Part shown: in pieces, positions 48,813 through 57,336 of the stretch
Position numbering within the stretch: the stretch's first letter is position 1
How the letters are laid out: the number at the start of each line of letters is the position of its first letter
Assembly: GCA_963849605.1 (NCBI GenBank)
Contig: CAWKHX010000015.1
Location: 1,116,001-1,180,000 of the forward strand
Reading direction: 5' to 3'
DNA length: 64,000 nt
Source of the DNA: DASPHG01 sp963849605
Lineage (GTDB): Bacteria > Actinomycetota > Thermoleophilia > Solirubrobacterales > Thermoleophilaceae
Notes under the pieces: generated by a model
What the model was told of the DNA's origin: nothing
The model's database searches: none
What the model saw: the letters and a program-made list of their open reading frames with translations, nothing else
Program-made: the position numbers and the translations under genes

Positions 48813-49991
48813 GTGCGGCCCTACCTAAAGCCGACCCTGGCGATCGCCGCGATCGTCGCCGCGCTATGCGCGGGGTTGTTCCTGGGCGGAAACCCGAAAT
48901 ACCTGCCGCAGGAGTTCCGCGACATCTTCGTCGAGGACGACCGCGCGGTGCGCGCGGAGATCATCGACGCGATCGAGGACGGGTTCTACAAGAAGGTCGA
49001 CGAGGACGCGCTCGAGCAGGCCTCATACAAGGGCATCGTCCGGGATCTGAACGACCGCTTCTCCCACTACCTCACCCCCGAGGAGGCGGACCTGTTCAGC
49101 CAGTCCGTCAGCGGCCGCTTCGAGGGCGTCGGCATGACCGTGCAGGAGCACCCGCGCGGGCTCCTCGTAGCGAGCGTGTTCGAGGGGTCGCCGGCCGAGA
49201 AGGCGGGCATCCGCAAGGACGACGTCATCACCCACGTGAACGGGCAGTCGATCGCCGGCGAGTCGACGGACGTGTCGACGGCGAAGATCAAGGGCAAGCC
49301 GGGGACGAGCGTGCGCCTGACCGTGCTCGAGGGCGGGGACAAGGACAAGCGGAAGACGGTCGAGGTCGATCGCGAGAGCATCGAGATCCCGATCGTCGAG
49401 GGCAAGATCGTCAAGCGCGACGGCGTGAAGCTGGCGAACATCCGGCTGCTGTCGTTCACGTCGGGCGTCCACGGCAGGCTGCGCGAGAAGGTCGACGAGC
49501 TGCTCGGCAAGGGCGCGGAGGGAATCGTGCTCGACCTGCGCGGCAACGGCGGAGGGCTGCTGCGCGAGGCAGTGCTCGTGTCGAGCGTCTTCATCGAGGA
49601 CGGGACGATCGTCTCGACGAAGGGCCGGCGGCGCCCAGAGAACATCTACAAGGCGGAGGGCGACGCGATCGACGAGAACATCCCGGTGGTGGTGCTCGTG
49701 GACCGCGGCAGCGCCAGCGCCTCGGAGATCGTGACGGGCGCGATGCGCGACTCCCACCGGGCCACGCTCGCCGGCGAGCGCACCTTCGGCAAGGGGGTCT
49801 TCCAGGAGCTCGAGCCGCTCTCGAACGGCGGCGCGCTGGACCTGACCGTTGGGAGCTATTACCTGCCGAGCGGCGAGAACATCTCGCAGACGGGCATCAA
49901 GCCCGCGGTGAAGGCGCTCGACAAGCCACGGACGCGGCGGGACGAGGCGCTTCCCATCGCGCTCGACACGCTCGTCGAGAAAACCGAGTGA
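48813..49991 (+). CDS. ctp: S41 carboxy-terminal processing peptidase with PDZ domain
   Basis: 392 residues from GTG 48813. It has an N-terminal membrane anchor (LAIAAIVAALCAGLFLGG), a PDZ domain (about 100-185: GVGMTVQEHPRGLLVASVFEGSPAEKAGI) and the S41 core. The catalytic Ser is in DRGSASASEIVTGAM and Lys in GERTFGKGVFQEL, about 26 residues apart as expected. It faces outside, where CtpA/PrcA homologues trim wall-associated proteins. Coupled to rnr by a GTGA overlap. Confidence 0.93.
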   Translation: MRPYLKPTLAIAAIVAALCAGLFLGGNPKYLPQEFRDIFVEDDRAVRAEIIDAIEDGFYKKVDEDALEQASYKGIVRDLNDRFSHYLTPEEADLFSQSVSGRFEGVGMTVQEHPRGLLVASVFEGSPAEKAGIRKDDVITHVNGQSIAGESTDVSTAKIKGKPGTSVRLTVLEGGDKDKRKTVEVDRESIEIPIVEGKIVKRDGVKLANIRLLSFTSGVHGRLREKVDELLGKGAEGIVLDLRGNGGGLLREAVLVSSVFIEDGTIVSTKGRRRPENIYKAEGDAIDENIPVVVLVDRGSASASEIVTGAMRDSHRATLAGERTFGKGVFQELEPLSNGGALDLTVGSYYLPSGENISQTGIKPAVKALDKPRTRRDEALPIALDTLVEKTE

Positions 49992-51715
49992 CCCCCGGCG
50001 ATCGCGGCCGCCGCCGGATCGACCGGCCGGTGGTGTGCGTGCTCGTCAAGCGCGGGCGCTTCCTCACGGCCACGCCGCTCTTCCAGCGCGGCGGCCAAAC
50101 GACCATCCCGGCGAAGGATGCCGGGCGGGCGCGGCCGGGCTCAATGGTCCTCGTCGGCGGAGGGAAGCGGGGCCCGCGCGTCATACGCGAGCTCGGGGAC
50201 CCGGAGAAGGCGCGCGACGTGGTCGAGGCGATCATGGTCGACGGCGGCCTCCGCCGCAGCTTCCCGCGCGCCGTCGAGGAGGAGGCAGGTCGGCCGCCGG
50301 TCGCCGCCGACCGCCGCGACCTCACCGATCTCCCGACCTTCACGATCGATCCGCCGTCCGCGCGCGACTACGACGACGCGATCTCGGCGCGGCGCGAGGA
50401 CGGCCGTATCCGCCTGTGGGTTCATATCGCCGACGTGAGCGCGTACGTGCGGCCGGGCACGGCGCTCGAGGCCGAGGCCTACCGGCGCGGCACGAGCGCC
50501 TACGTACCCGGAGCGGTAGAGCCGATGCTGCCGCCGGCGCTGTCGAACGAGGCCTGCAGCCTGGTGCCGCATCAGGACCGCAGTGCCGTGACGGTGGAGC
50601 TCGAGATGGACGGGGACCGGGCCGTGGCCGCCTCGTTTCACCGCACCACCATCCGCAGCGACGCCCGGCTCGAGTACCCGCAGGTCGATCGCATCTTCGC
50701 CGGCGAGGAGCGCGCCGAGGAGCCGTGGGCGGACACGCTCGGGGCGGCACGCGCCGTTGCCGCCTCGTTGCGCGAGCGCCGCGCGCGGCGCGGCTCGCTC
50801 GCGGTCGAGTCCGACGAGCCGCGCTTCGACTTCGACGATCGCGGCGACGTGGTCGGCGTCGTGCACGAGGCGCAGACCGAGTCGCACAGCGTGATCGAGG
50901 AGCTGATGATCCTCGCCAACGAGCAGGTCGCGACGCTGCTGTCGCAGCGGCGGATCCCGACGCTCTACCGGGTGCACGAGCGCCCCGACCCCGCGCGGGT
51001 CGAGTTGCTGGTGGAGCAGCTCGGGTCGCTCGACGTCCCGACCCCGCCGGTCCCGGAGCAGATGAGCCCGCAGCAGGCGGGAGACCTGGTGGCCGAGATC
51101 AGCCGGATGGTGGTCGAGGAGGTGCGGCGCTCGGGCCGCGGGCGCTCCGCGTTCACCTCGCTCGTCCTGCGCTCGCTGAAGCAGGCGTACTACTCCCCGG
51201 AGGACGTCGGGCACGCGGGCCTGGCGAGCGAGCACTACCTCCACTTCACGTCGCCGATCAGGCGCTATCCGGACCTGGTCGCGCACCGCGCACTGCTGGC
51301 AGCGCTCGGCGCGGACGACACGGCGCCGAACGCCGCCGATCTCGGCGAAGCCGGCCTCGTGTCTTCCGCGACGGAGCGGGAGGCGATGGAGATCGAGCGC
51401 GACGCCGACGACGCGTGCCTTGCGTTCCTGCTCGAGCGCGTCCTCAGGGAGCGCGGCCCGGAGGCGGACTGGGATGGGGAGGTCGTGGGCGTGATCGGGG
51501 CCGGCGTGTTCGTTCGCTTCGGGGACGAGGGCTTCCGGGGATTCCTGCCCGCGCGCAAGCTGCGCGGCGAATGGTGGTCGCTGAACGAGGAGGGCACGGC
51601 CCTCGTCGGGGAGGAGTCCGGGCGCAAACTCCGGATGGGCGATCCCGTGCGGGTCGAGGTGGCGAAAGTGTTCGCGCCGCGCGGCCGCGTCGACCTACTG
51701 CCGATAATGGCCTGA
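49988..51715 (+). CDS. rnr: RNase II/R family 3'-5' exoribonuclease
   Basis: 575 residues from GTG 49988. The RNB domain shows DPPSARDYDDAIS with the metal-binding Asp residues, WVHIADVSAYVRPG, MLPPALSNEACSL, HSVIEELMILANEQVA and HFTSPIRRYPDLVAHR. A C-terminal S1-like OB fold follows (GVFVRFGDEGFRGFLPARKL). It is shorter than E. coli RNase R: the N-terminal helix-turn-helix is missing and only a short OB-like segment precedes RNB. It degrades structured RNA and, with SmpB-tmRNA, non-stop mRNAs; the smpB gene follows with a 1-bp overlap. Confidence 0.92.
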   Translation: MTPGDRGRRRIDRPVVCVLVKRGRFLTATPLFQRGGQTTIPAKDAGRARPGSMVLVGGGKRGPRVIRELGDPEKARDVVEAIMVDGGLRRSFPRAVEEEAGRPPVAADRRDLTDLPTFTIDPPSARDYDDAISARREDGRIRLWVHIADVSAYVRPGTALEAEAYRRGTSAYVPGAVEPMLPPALSNEACSLVPHQDRSAVTVELEMDGDRAVAASFHRTTIRSDARLEYPQVDRIFAGEERAEEPWADTLGAARAVAASLRERRARRGSLAVESDEPRFDFDDRGDVVGVVHEAQTESHSVIEELMILANEQVATLLSQRRIPTLYRVHERPDPARVELLVEQLGSLDVPTPPVPEQMSPQQAGDLVAEISRMVVEEVRRSGRGRSAFTSLVLRSLKQAYYSPEDVGHAGLASEHYLHFTSPIRRYPDLVAHRALLAALGADDTAPNAADLGEAGLVSSATEREAMEIERDADDACLAFLLERVLRERGPEADWDGEVVGVIGAGVFVRFGDEGFRGFLPARKLRGEWWSLNEEGTALVGEESGRKLRMGDPVRVEVAKVFAPRGRVDLLPIMA

Positions 51716-52158
51716 TGCCCGATTTGGCCCGCAACAGGCAGGCGTCCTACCGCTACCACCTGCTCGACAAGTGGGAGTGCGGGATCCAGCTCCAAGGATC
51801 GGAGGTCAAGTCGCTCCGCAACGGGGGCGTGCAGCTGAAGGACGCCTACGCGACGCTCACCGACGGCGAGGTCTGGCTCCACAACATGCACATCGCGCCC
51901 TACCAGCACGCGCCGGCCGAAAGCCACGAGCCCGAGCGGCCGCGCAAGCTCCTCATGCACAAGCGTGAGATCGAGCGCCTGATCGGGCAGATCCAGCAGA
52001 AGGGGCTGACGCTGATCCCGACCCGGATCTACTTCAAAGGGCAGCACGCGAAGGTCGAGATCGCGCTCGCAAAGGGCAAGGACCTTCACGACAAGCGACG
52101 CGACCTGAAGACGAAGGACCAGAAGCGCGAGATCGAGCGGGCGCTGCGCGAGCGGTGA
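51715..52158 (+). CDS. smpB: tmRNA-binding protein SmpB
   Basis: 147 residues from ATG 51715. It has the family OB fold: NRQASYRYHLLDKWECGIQLQGSEVKSLR, LKDAYATLTDGEVWLHNMHIAPY and FKGQHAKVEIALAKGKDLHDKR. The basic C-terminal tail (DLKTKDQKREIERALR) enters the mRNA channel of stalled ribosomes. It works with the tmRNA encoded 4 kb downstream at 56246. Its GTGA end overlaps the thioesterase-like gene, so the whole run is cotranscribed. Confidence 0.97.
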   Translation: MPDLARNRQASYRYHLLDKWECGIQLQGSEVKSLRNGGVQLKDAYATLTDGEVWLHNMHIAPYQHAPAESHEPERPRKLLMHKREIERLIGQIQQKGLTLIPTRIYFKGQHAKVEIALAKGKDLHDKRRDLKTKDQKREIERALRER

Positions 52159-52934
52159 GTTTCTTCCGCGGTGACGGCGACGTCTTCGAGCCGAGCGAGC
52201 TGACGCGTGGGCCGTGGGACCCCGAGGCGCAGCATGCGGGGCCGCCCGCTGCGCTCCTCGGCCGCGCGATCGAGCGCTGCGGCGATGGCGAGGGCAAGCA
52301 CGTCGGGCGGGTCACCTTCGAGGTCCTGCGCCCGGTGCCGATGACGACGCTGACCGTCTCGGCCGAGGTCGTCCGGCCGGGGCGGAGTGTCGAGCTGGTC
52401 GAGGCGTCGCTCGCCGACCGCGACGGGGAGGTGATGCTCGCGCGCGGGTGGCGGCTCAGAACCGATCCGGTCGAGCTCGACCCGGCGCCGGCGGACGAGC
52501 CCCCGGCGCACGGGCCCGCCGATGGCACGCCGAAGGACTTCTTCTCGACCGGCGTCGACGTGGGCTGGCACACGGCGATGGAGTTCCGGTTCGTGACCGG
52601 CGCGTATCTCGAGCTGGGCCCGGCGGTCGTGTGGATGCGGATGCGGCATCCGTTGATCGAGGGCGAGGATCCGACGCCGCTACAGCGGGTGCTCGTGGCG
52701 GCGGACGCGGGCAACGGCGTGAGCGCCTCGCTCGATTACCACCGCTTTCTCTTCATCAACACCGACCTCACCGTCCATCTCCACCGCGGCCCGGCGACCG
52801 AATGGGTCTGCCTCGATGCGGTCACGCGGCTCGATGCAGCGGGCGTAGGGATGTCCGACTCCCTGTTGTGGGACGAACGCGGACGGATCGGCCGTGCCGC
52901 CCAGACGCTGCTGGTAGCGTCGCGCGACAGGTGA
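52155..52934 (+). CDS. double-hotdog acyl-CoA thioesterase-like protein
   Basis: 259 residues from GTG 52155. The N-terminal hotdog has RGPWDPEAQHAGPPAALLGRAIER and FEVLRPVPMTTLTVSAEVVRPGRSVELVEASL. The second half contains GNGVSASLDYHRFLFINTDLTVHLHR and VTRLDAAGVGMSDSLLWDERG, typical of the TesB/4HBT_3 family of actinobacteria. It probably hydrolyses or binds an acyl-CoA. It is coupled on both sides by 4-bp overlaps, to smpB and to the enoyl-CoA hydratase, which suggests a small lipid-metabolism tail on the operon. Confidence 0.85.
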   Translation: MSFFRGDGDVFEPSELTRGPWDPEAQHAGPPAALLGRAIERCGDGEGKHVGRVTFEVLRPVPMTTLTVSAEVVRPGRSVELVEASLADRDGEVMLARGWRLRTDPVELDPAPADEPPAHGPADGTPKDFFSTGVDVGWHTAMEFRFVTGAYLELGPAVVWMRMRHPLIEGEDPTPLQRVLVAADAGNGVSASLDYHRFLFINTDLTVHLHRGPATEWVCLDAVTRLDAAGVGMSDSLLWDERGRIGRAAQTLLVASRDR

Positions 52935-53866
52935 GCTACGAGACGCTGCTCTACGCGGTCGACGGCGCGATCGCGACGATCACCCTGAACCGGCCCGAGA
53001 GCCTGAACACGATCGTGCCGCCGATGCCCGACGAGCTGCAGGACGCTGTCCTGCGCGCTGGCGACGACGAAGCGGTGCGGGTCATCGTGCTGCGCGGCGC
53101 GGGTCGCGCTTTCTGCGCTGGGTTCGACTTCGCCGGCGGGTTCCACCACTGGGACGAGCGGATCACGACGGAGGGGGAGTGGGACCCGGGGAAGGACTTC
53201 GCCGTCATGACGTCGCCGGCGGGGGCGGTGCCGAAGTTCATGTCGATCTGGCGTGTGCCGAAGCCGGTGATCGCGCAGGTGCACGGCTGGTGCGTGGGCG
53301 GCGGCAGCGACATGGCGCTGTGCGCGGACCTCGTCTACGCGAGCGAGGACGCCCGCATCGGGACGCCCTACGCGCGCATGTGGGGCGCCTACCTGACCGG
53401 CATGTGGATCTACCGGCTCGGCCTGACGCGCGTTAAGGAGCACGCGCTCAGCGGCAAGCCGCTATCCGGCAGCGAGGCGGCGGAGGCCGGGCTCATCAAC
53501 CGCGCCGTGCCGTTCGAGCGCCTAGAGGCCGAGGTGCGCGCCGAGGCGGAGCGGCTGGCGCAGGTGCCGCCGTCGCAGCTCGCGGCGATGAAGCTGATCG
53601 TCAACCAGGCGTTCGAGAACATGGGCCTCGCCTCGACGCAGACGCTCGGCCCGATCCTCGACGGGCTGATGCGCAACACGCCCGACGCGAAGCGCTTCAT
53701 CGAGCTGGCAGAGCGGGAGGGCGTGCCGGCGGTCGTCGCAGAGCGCGACGGGCCGTTCGGCGACTACAGCCAGGCGCCGGACGACGAGAAGCCCGACCCC
53801 TCAAACGTCATTGAAGTCCCGCTCGAGGAAGGTGAGGTCCATGCCGACGACGAGGGCGAGCGCTAG
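52931..53866 (+). CDS. enoyl-CoA hydratase/isomerase family protein
   Basis: 311 residues from GTG 52931. Crotonase fold: IATITLNRPESLNTI, IVLRGAGRAFCAGFDFAGGF (first oxyanion-hole strand) and KPVIAQVHGWCVGGGSDMALCADLVYASEDARIGTP (second oxyanion strand). Glu residues that would fix the activity as a hydratase are not clearly placed, so isomerase or hydrolase activity is possible. There is an acidic C-terminal extension of about 40 residues. Its 3' end overlaps the convergent M50 gene by 66 bp. Confidence 0.88.
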   Translation: MSYETLLYAVDGAIATITLNRPESLNTIVPPMPDELQDAVLRAGDDEAVRVIVLRGAGRAFCAGFDFAGGFHHWDERITTEGEWDPGKDFAVMTSPAGAVPKFMSIWRVPKPVIAQVHGWCVGGGSDMALCADLVYASEDARIGTPYARMWGAYLTGMWIYRLGLTRVKEHALSGKPLSGSEAAEAGLINRAVPFERLEAEVRAEAERLAQVPPSQLAAMKLIVNQAFENMGLASTQTLGPILDGLMRNTPDAKRFIELAEREGVPAVVAERDGPFGDYSQAPDDEKPDPSNVIEVPLEEGEVHADDEGER

Positions 53867-54649
53867 GCCGATGTAGGTGGCGGCCACGAGCGCGCGCGTT
53901 CGTGGCGTTACCTCGAAGAAGCGCTGCTGCGCAGGGTCCTTGCGCTCCTTCCAGCGGCGGTAGGTCTCGAGCCCGCCGAAGAGCAGGATCAGGAACATGA
54001 TCGGGTTCGGGAACGCGACCGTGGCGGCCACGAGCAGCACGTAGCCGACGATCCACATCCACGGCGTGAGCGCCGCCATCGCCCGGCCGCCGTCGAGGGG
54101 GAGGACGGGGGCGAGGTTGAACAGGTTCAGGAAGAACCCGAAGAACGCGAGCGCCTGGAAGAGCTCGTTGCCGGTGATCTGCCAGATCGCGACGGCGACG
54201 CACGTGCCGAGCGTTCCGAGGATCGGGCCCGCCAGGCCGACGCGCGCCTCTACGCCCGCGTCCTTGGGCAGCTCCTTCAGCGCGATCGCCGCGCCGAGGA
54301 ACGGGATGAAGAGCGGCGCGCTCGCGTCGAGCCCCTCCCGGCGCGCCTGCAGCACGTGGCCCATCTCGTGGACTAGCAGTAGGAGCACGAAGCCGACGGC
54401 GAACTTCCAGCCCCAGATCAGCGAGTACGCCCCGATCGAGACGAGCATCGACGCCGAGGTCGTGAACAGCTTCAGCTTCGGCAGGAGCAGCAGGATCGCC
54501 TTGAGCTTCGCGCCGAACTTGACGATCACGAGGCCCACGGCGGCGAGCACGCCCCACACGCCCTTCCACCACGGCCGCTGCTCGGCCGGCTCGGGGGTAT
54601 ACGAGGGCGGGTAGTACGACTCCGGCTGGATCTCCGGTCTTCCTTCCAC
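53801..54649 (-). CDS. site-2 protease family membrane metalloprotease (M50)
   Basis: 282 residues, with six or so membrane helices. The zinc site is HEMGH (in LLLLVHEMGHVLQARREG), and the third ligand is in LPLDGGRAMAAL. The N-terminal 30 residues are Pro-rich and cytosolic. Members cleave transmembrane substrates inside the bilayer, often to release transcription factors. No substrate is obvious here, but the sigma factor with a predicted membrane segment at 43248-44492 is a conceivable client. Followed by the response regulator pair on the same strand. Confidence 0.88.
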   Translation of the reverse strand: MEGRPEIQPESYYPPSYTPEPAEQRPWWKGVWGVLAAVGLVIVKFGAKLKAILLLLPKLKLFTTSASMLVSIGAYSLIWGWKFAVGFVLLLLVHEMGHVLQARREGLDASAPLFIPFLGAAIALKELPKDAGVEARVGLAGPILGTLGTCVAVAIWQITGNELFQALAFFGFFLNLFNLAPVLPLDGGRAMAALTPWMWIVGYVLLVAATVAFPNPIMFLILLFGGLETYRRWKERKDPAQQRFFEVTPRTRALVAATYIGLALALVVGMDLTFLERDFNDV

Positions 54650-54678
54650 GCCTCGATTGTGGCAGCGCGCCGGGTCGC

Positions 54679-55059
54679 TCAGGCGGCCTTCGAGCCCAGC
54701 TCGCGCACCGCGTTCCGCAGATCCTCGAGCGGGGCGCCCTTGCGGACGTAGCGGCTGGCCTTCAGCCGCAGGGCGACCTCGGCGACCTTGCCCTCTTCGA
54801 ATCCCGAGAAGATGCAGATCTCGGCCCCGGGGGCGACCTGGTGGATCAGCGGGATCGCCTCGAGCCCGTCGAGCTCGGGCATCGACAGGTCGAGGATCAC
54901 GACGTCTGGCTGGAGCTGCTCGATCACCTCGACCGCCTGGCGGCCGTCGGCCGCCTCTCCCACGACGTGCATTCCCTCGTCCTCCTCGAGTACCTCGCGC
55001 AGGAGGCGGCGTAGCTCCGGCACGTCGTCGCAGACGACGACCGAGATCGGCGTCGTCAC
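54679..55059 (-). CDS. stand-alone response-regulator receiver domain
   Basis: 126 residues, a single REC domain: VVVCDDVPELRRLLREVL (acidic pair), VVILDLSMPELDGLEAI (phospho-acceptor Asp at about 56), FSGFEEGKVAEVALRLKASRYVRKGAPLEDL (Thr/Ser and Lys switch residues). There is no output domain, so it must act through protein contact. Its ATG overlaps the stop of the upstream sensor (ATGA), making them a cognate pair. Confidence 0.9.
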   Translation of the reverse strand: MTTPISVVVCDDVPELRRLLREVLEEDEGMHVVGEAADGRQAVEVIEQLQPDVVILDLSMPELDGLEAIPLIHQVAPGAEICIFSGFEEGKVAEVALRLKASRYVRKGAPLEDLRNAVRELGSKAA

Positions 55060-56171
55060 GGCTGCGCCTCGGGTGGGGGCGGCTCGGGCCTGCTCGTCTC
55101 GGCGGCGATCTCTCGCCGGAGCTGCCCCGCCTGCACCTCGGCGTCGCCGAGCAGGTTCGACACGAGCCGCTGCGCCTCGCGCAACGTCTCGGCCACCTGG
55201 TCGGCGCTCGCCTTGCCCTCGCCCGCCTGCAGCTGGTACTTGGCGAGGGCGAGCCCCTGGATGATGTTGTCGTTGATCTCGACGGCGTGGCGCTCGTTCA
55301 GCTCGCGGCGCTGGAGCTCGGCGTTTGCTCTGAGCGCACGCTGGAGGAAGAAGAGCCCGCCGAACAGGGCCAGCGCGAACGCGGCGAAGATGATCCAGGT
55401 GACGGTGCGGCCGCTGATGTTCTCGTAGAGGTCCGACTTGTCCGCGTCGAGCACGATCTTGAACGGCGTGTTGGTGATCGCGCTGGAGGCGAAATAGCGG
55501 TCGTCGCCGTAGTCGCCGTACACCTCGCCCTGGAGTGCCTCGAGCAACTCGGGGTCGTCGAGCTTCTCGCCAACCGGCGATGACAGGTTGTCGCCGCCCA
55601 GGACGATTCCGTTGCTGTCGACCATCGCGGTCTCGGCGTCTGCGAAGTTCGGCACCTGGCCGAGCGAGGCGGCCAGGAAGTCCGCGAACGGCTTCGTGGG
55701 CGACCCCGTGACGAAGACCCGCCGCCCCGACGGCGTGTCGTAGGGGATCGCGAACTCGATCGTGGCGTCCTCGCCGGTGCCCATGACGTCCGAGAGCCGC
55801 GGCTGTCCGGTCTTGCGCGCCGTGTCGACCGCCGGGCCGGGTTGTGGCGCGCCCGGGGTCGCGCCCAACCGGCGGCCCTTCGCGTCGTAGACGACCACGT
55901 ACTGCGCCTGCCCCTGCTCGGCGAACTCAGCGAGCGCGCGCTCGTCGATGGGGCCCGAGAACTTCTCGGTCGCCTGCGTTCGCGTCGACTGGAAGGCGGA
56001 CTGGAAGATGCCGTTCGTGACCGCGCCAGATACCTGCGCGACGTCCCGGAAGCGCTTCTCCACGTCTTCCTTGTCCTGGCTCTGGGCGTCCGCGATCAGG
56101 TACGCGAACAGGCCGAGAATGAGCGCTGCGAGCAGCGTTCCTCCGATCGTCATGGCGCGCAGGCGGTTCAC
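55056..56171 (-). CDS. membrane sensor with dCache-like domain and a helical H-box but no ATPase domain
   Basis: 371 residues. A transmembrane helix (about 10-27), a large extracellular sensory domain (about 30-245, Cache-like: VVYDAKGRRLGATP, FAIPYDTPSGRRVFVTGSP, ETAMVDSNGIVLGGDN) and a second helix (WIIFAAFALALFGGLFFL) are followed by a helical segment with ELNERHAVEINDNIIQGLALAKYQL. This resembles the HisKA_3 dimerisation/phosphoacceptor helix with a His. The protein then ends in a Pro-rich tail with no HATPase_c domain. It is coupled to a lone REC domain. Phosphoryl transfer would need a kinase from elsewhere, or signalling is phosphate-free. Confidence 0.8.
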   Translation of the reverse strand: MNRLRAMTIGGTLLAALILGLFAYLIADAQSQDKEDVEKRFRDVAQVSGAVTNGIFQSAFQSTRTQATEKFSGPIDERALAEFAEQGQAQYVVVYDAKGRRLGATPGAPQPGPAVDTARKTGQPRLSDVMGTGEDATIEFAIPYDTPSGRRVFVTGSPTKPFADFLAASLGQVPNFADAETAMVDSNGIVLGGDNLSSPVGEKLDDPELLEALQGEVYGDYGDDRYFASSAITNTPFKIVLDADKSDLYENISGRTVTWIIFAAFALALFGGLFFLQRALRANAELQRRELNERHAVEINDNIIQGLALAKYQLQAGEGKASADQVAETLREAQRLVSNLLGDAEVQAGQLRREIAAETSRPEPPPPEAQP

Positions 56172-56200
56172 GGCGAGTCCACTTTCACACTACTTCAGGG

Positions 56201-56229
56201 TTGGTACAGCTGCGCGTCATCCCTACCAT
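56201..56229 (+). promoter_or_regulatory. candidate sigma-70-type promoter of ssrA
   Basis: TTGGTA (56201-56206) and TACCAT (56224-56229) are separated by 17 bp and lie just upstream of the tmRNA 5' end at 56246. Each hexamer matches the consensus at four of six positions. The mature 5' end would come from RNase P processing of a slightly longer transcript. Confidence 0.45.
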
Positions 56230-56245
56230 GGGTGCGACATACCAC

Positions 56246-56612
56246 GGGGACGACAGGCTTCGACGTGGACGTTTTCGTGGGGATAGTTGCGAGTCGAGGT
56301 CCCCGGTAGGCCTCGTTAAACAACCGGGAACAACCAATAAGTGCGGATTCACATGAATTCGCGCTCGCTGCCTAGCAACAACTAGGCGAGTGAGCTGTCG
56401 GCCCGCCCTCGGCCCGTGGGGCGGATCGCCGGCATCAGAAACGGGCTCAGGCTCCACCGGTCGTCCTCGCTGGCGGAGCGACATCTAAGAGGACTGGCCT
56501 CCACCAACCCGGCCGGGCAGGCTAGGCGGAGGCGAGACCCAGAGGCCCGGCTACGCTCGTAGAAGCTTCCCCTCGGCGCCCGCGGACGTGGGTTCGATTC
56601 CCACCGTCTCCA
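56246..56612 (+). ncRNA. ssrA: transfer-messenger RNA (tmRNA)
   Basis: 367 nt. The 5' end GGGGACG pairs with CGTCTCC near the 3' end (56605-56611), forming the 7-bp acceptor stem, and A56612 is the discriminator. CCA is not encoded (the next bases are TTG). The T arm GTGGG-TTCGATT-CCCAC precedes the acceptor strand. The 5' part has GACAGGCTTCGAC as in other tmRNAs. The internal open frame, GCG at 56343 to TAG at 56375, encodes the tag ADSHEFALAA, ending in the ALAA degron. It rescues stalled ribosomes together with SmpB (51715-52158). Its 3' end is the reference for repeats R1-R6 downstream. Confidence 0.95.
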
Positions 56613-56635
56613 TTGGAATAGTTGGTTGCTTCTTG
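56588..56635 (+). repeat. R0: ssrA 3' end and flank, parent of the downstream repeats
   Basis: GGGTTCGAT (56590-56598), CACCGTC, TCCATTG (56609-56615) and TTGGTTGCTT (56622-56631) occur in the same order in R1 and partly in R2-R6. The first half is the T arm and acceptor strand of tmRNA; the second half lies just outside the gene. This is the classic position of a phage or island attachment site. Confidence 0.65.
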
Positions 56636-56707
56636 GCTTTCGCTTTCCCGCAGAGTGGGAGCGTCGTGGATCGGCTACGCGCTTCAGCCTTCTCCGGAGC
56701 GGGAGCG

Positions 56708-57115
56708 CTAGCCCTGCAGCCCGACGGCTTCGAGGGCCTCGGCTTTTGACTGGAAGAGCTTGACGCTTCGGCCCTTGCCGTCACCGATCGTCCACAACTG
56801 GGCGCTTACCCCCTCCACGGCGGCACCGCTCCCCCGACCACGCGCATGGAGATGATTGACGACGATGACCCGCGACTCGTCCACGTCGATGATCTCTTCG
56901 GGGTCCCACAGCAGCTCGTCGAAGGCTTCGGTGAACGACCTCCAGAATTCGCGCACCCGTTCTTTCCCGCTGTAACTCCCCTGTCTTCCTGGGGCAATCG
57001 AGTTCGACCAGTCGGCCTCGAAGTCGTCCGCTGCATTCTCGAGCGCCTCGTCGATGTCTCCGCGATTGATCGAATCGATTATCTGGCGCACGATTTCGAC
57101 GTTCTCCTGCGACAT
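56708..57115 (-). CDS. NTF2/SnoaL-like protein, array member 1
   Basis: 135 residues from ATG 57115 (MSQENVEIVRQIIDSINRGDIDEALENAADDFEADW). This is the cone-shaped alpha+beta NTF2/SnoaL fold, whose members are ligand-binding proteins or small-molecule isomerases. WDPEEIIDVDESRVIVVNHLHARGRGSG is the central sheet, and KAEALEAVGL the usual ending. No catalytic Asp/His pair typical of ketosteroid isomerase can be assigned. It points back toward ssrA, opposite to the next array members. Confidence 0.8.
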   Translation of the reverse strand: MSQENVEIVRQIIDSINRGDIDEALENAADDFEADWSNSIAPGRQGSYSGKERVREFWRSFTEAFDELLWDPEEIIDVDESRVIVVNHLHARGRGSGAAVEGVSAQLWTIGDGKGRSVKLFQSKAEALEAVGLQG

Positions 57116-57336
57116 CGCCCACGCAGTATCTCCCAAGAAGCAGTGCATTCCATGCGAGGTTCACTCAGGAAAACCGATCGCACGTCCCTTCGTGCGAACC
57201 GGGCCGGCGCCACGCTGCTGGAAATCGCGGAGCAGTCGCTGCGAGCGCTGGGGGCAACCGCCCTGGGCCGGTCCGGAGCCGCCCGCTAGCGGCTTGGCAG
57301 CGTCCGAGCGCGCGGCGGGCGCACCGCCATGCGGTG

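Noticed and set aside
57116..57336. Possible extra repeat copy between the two reverse genes near ssrA
   Set aside because: I could not find the GGGTTCGAT core or the TCCATTG element here; nothing else recognisable is present.
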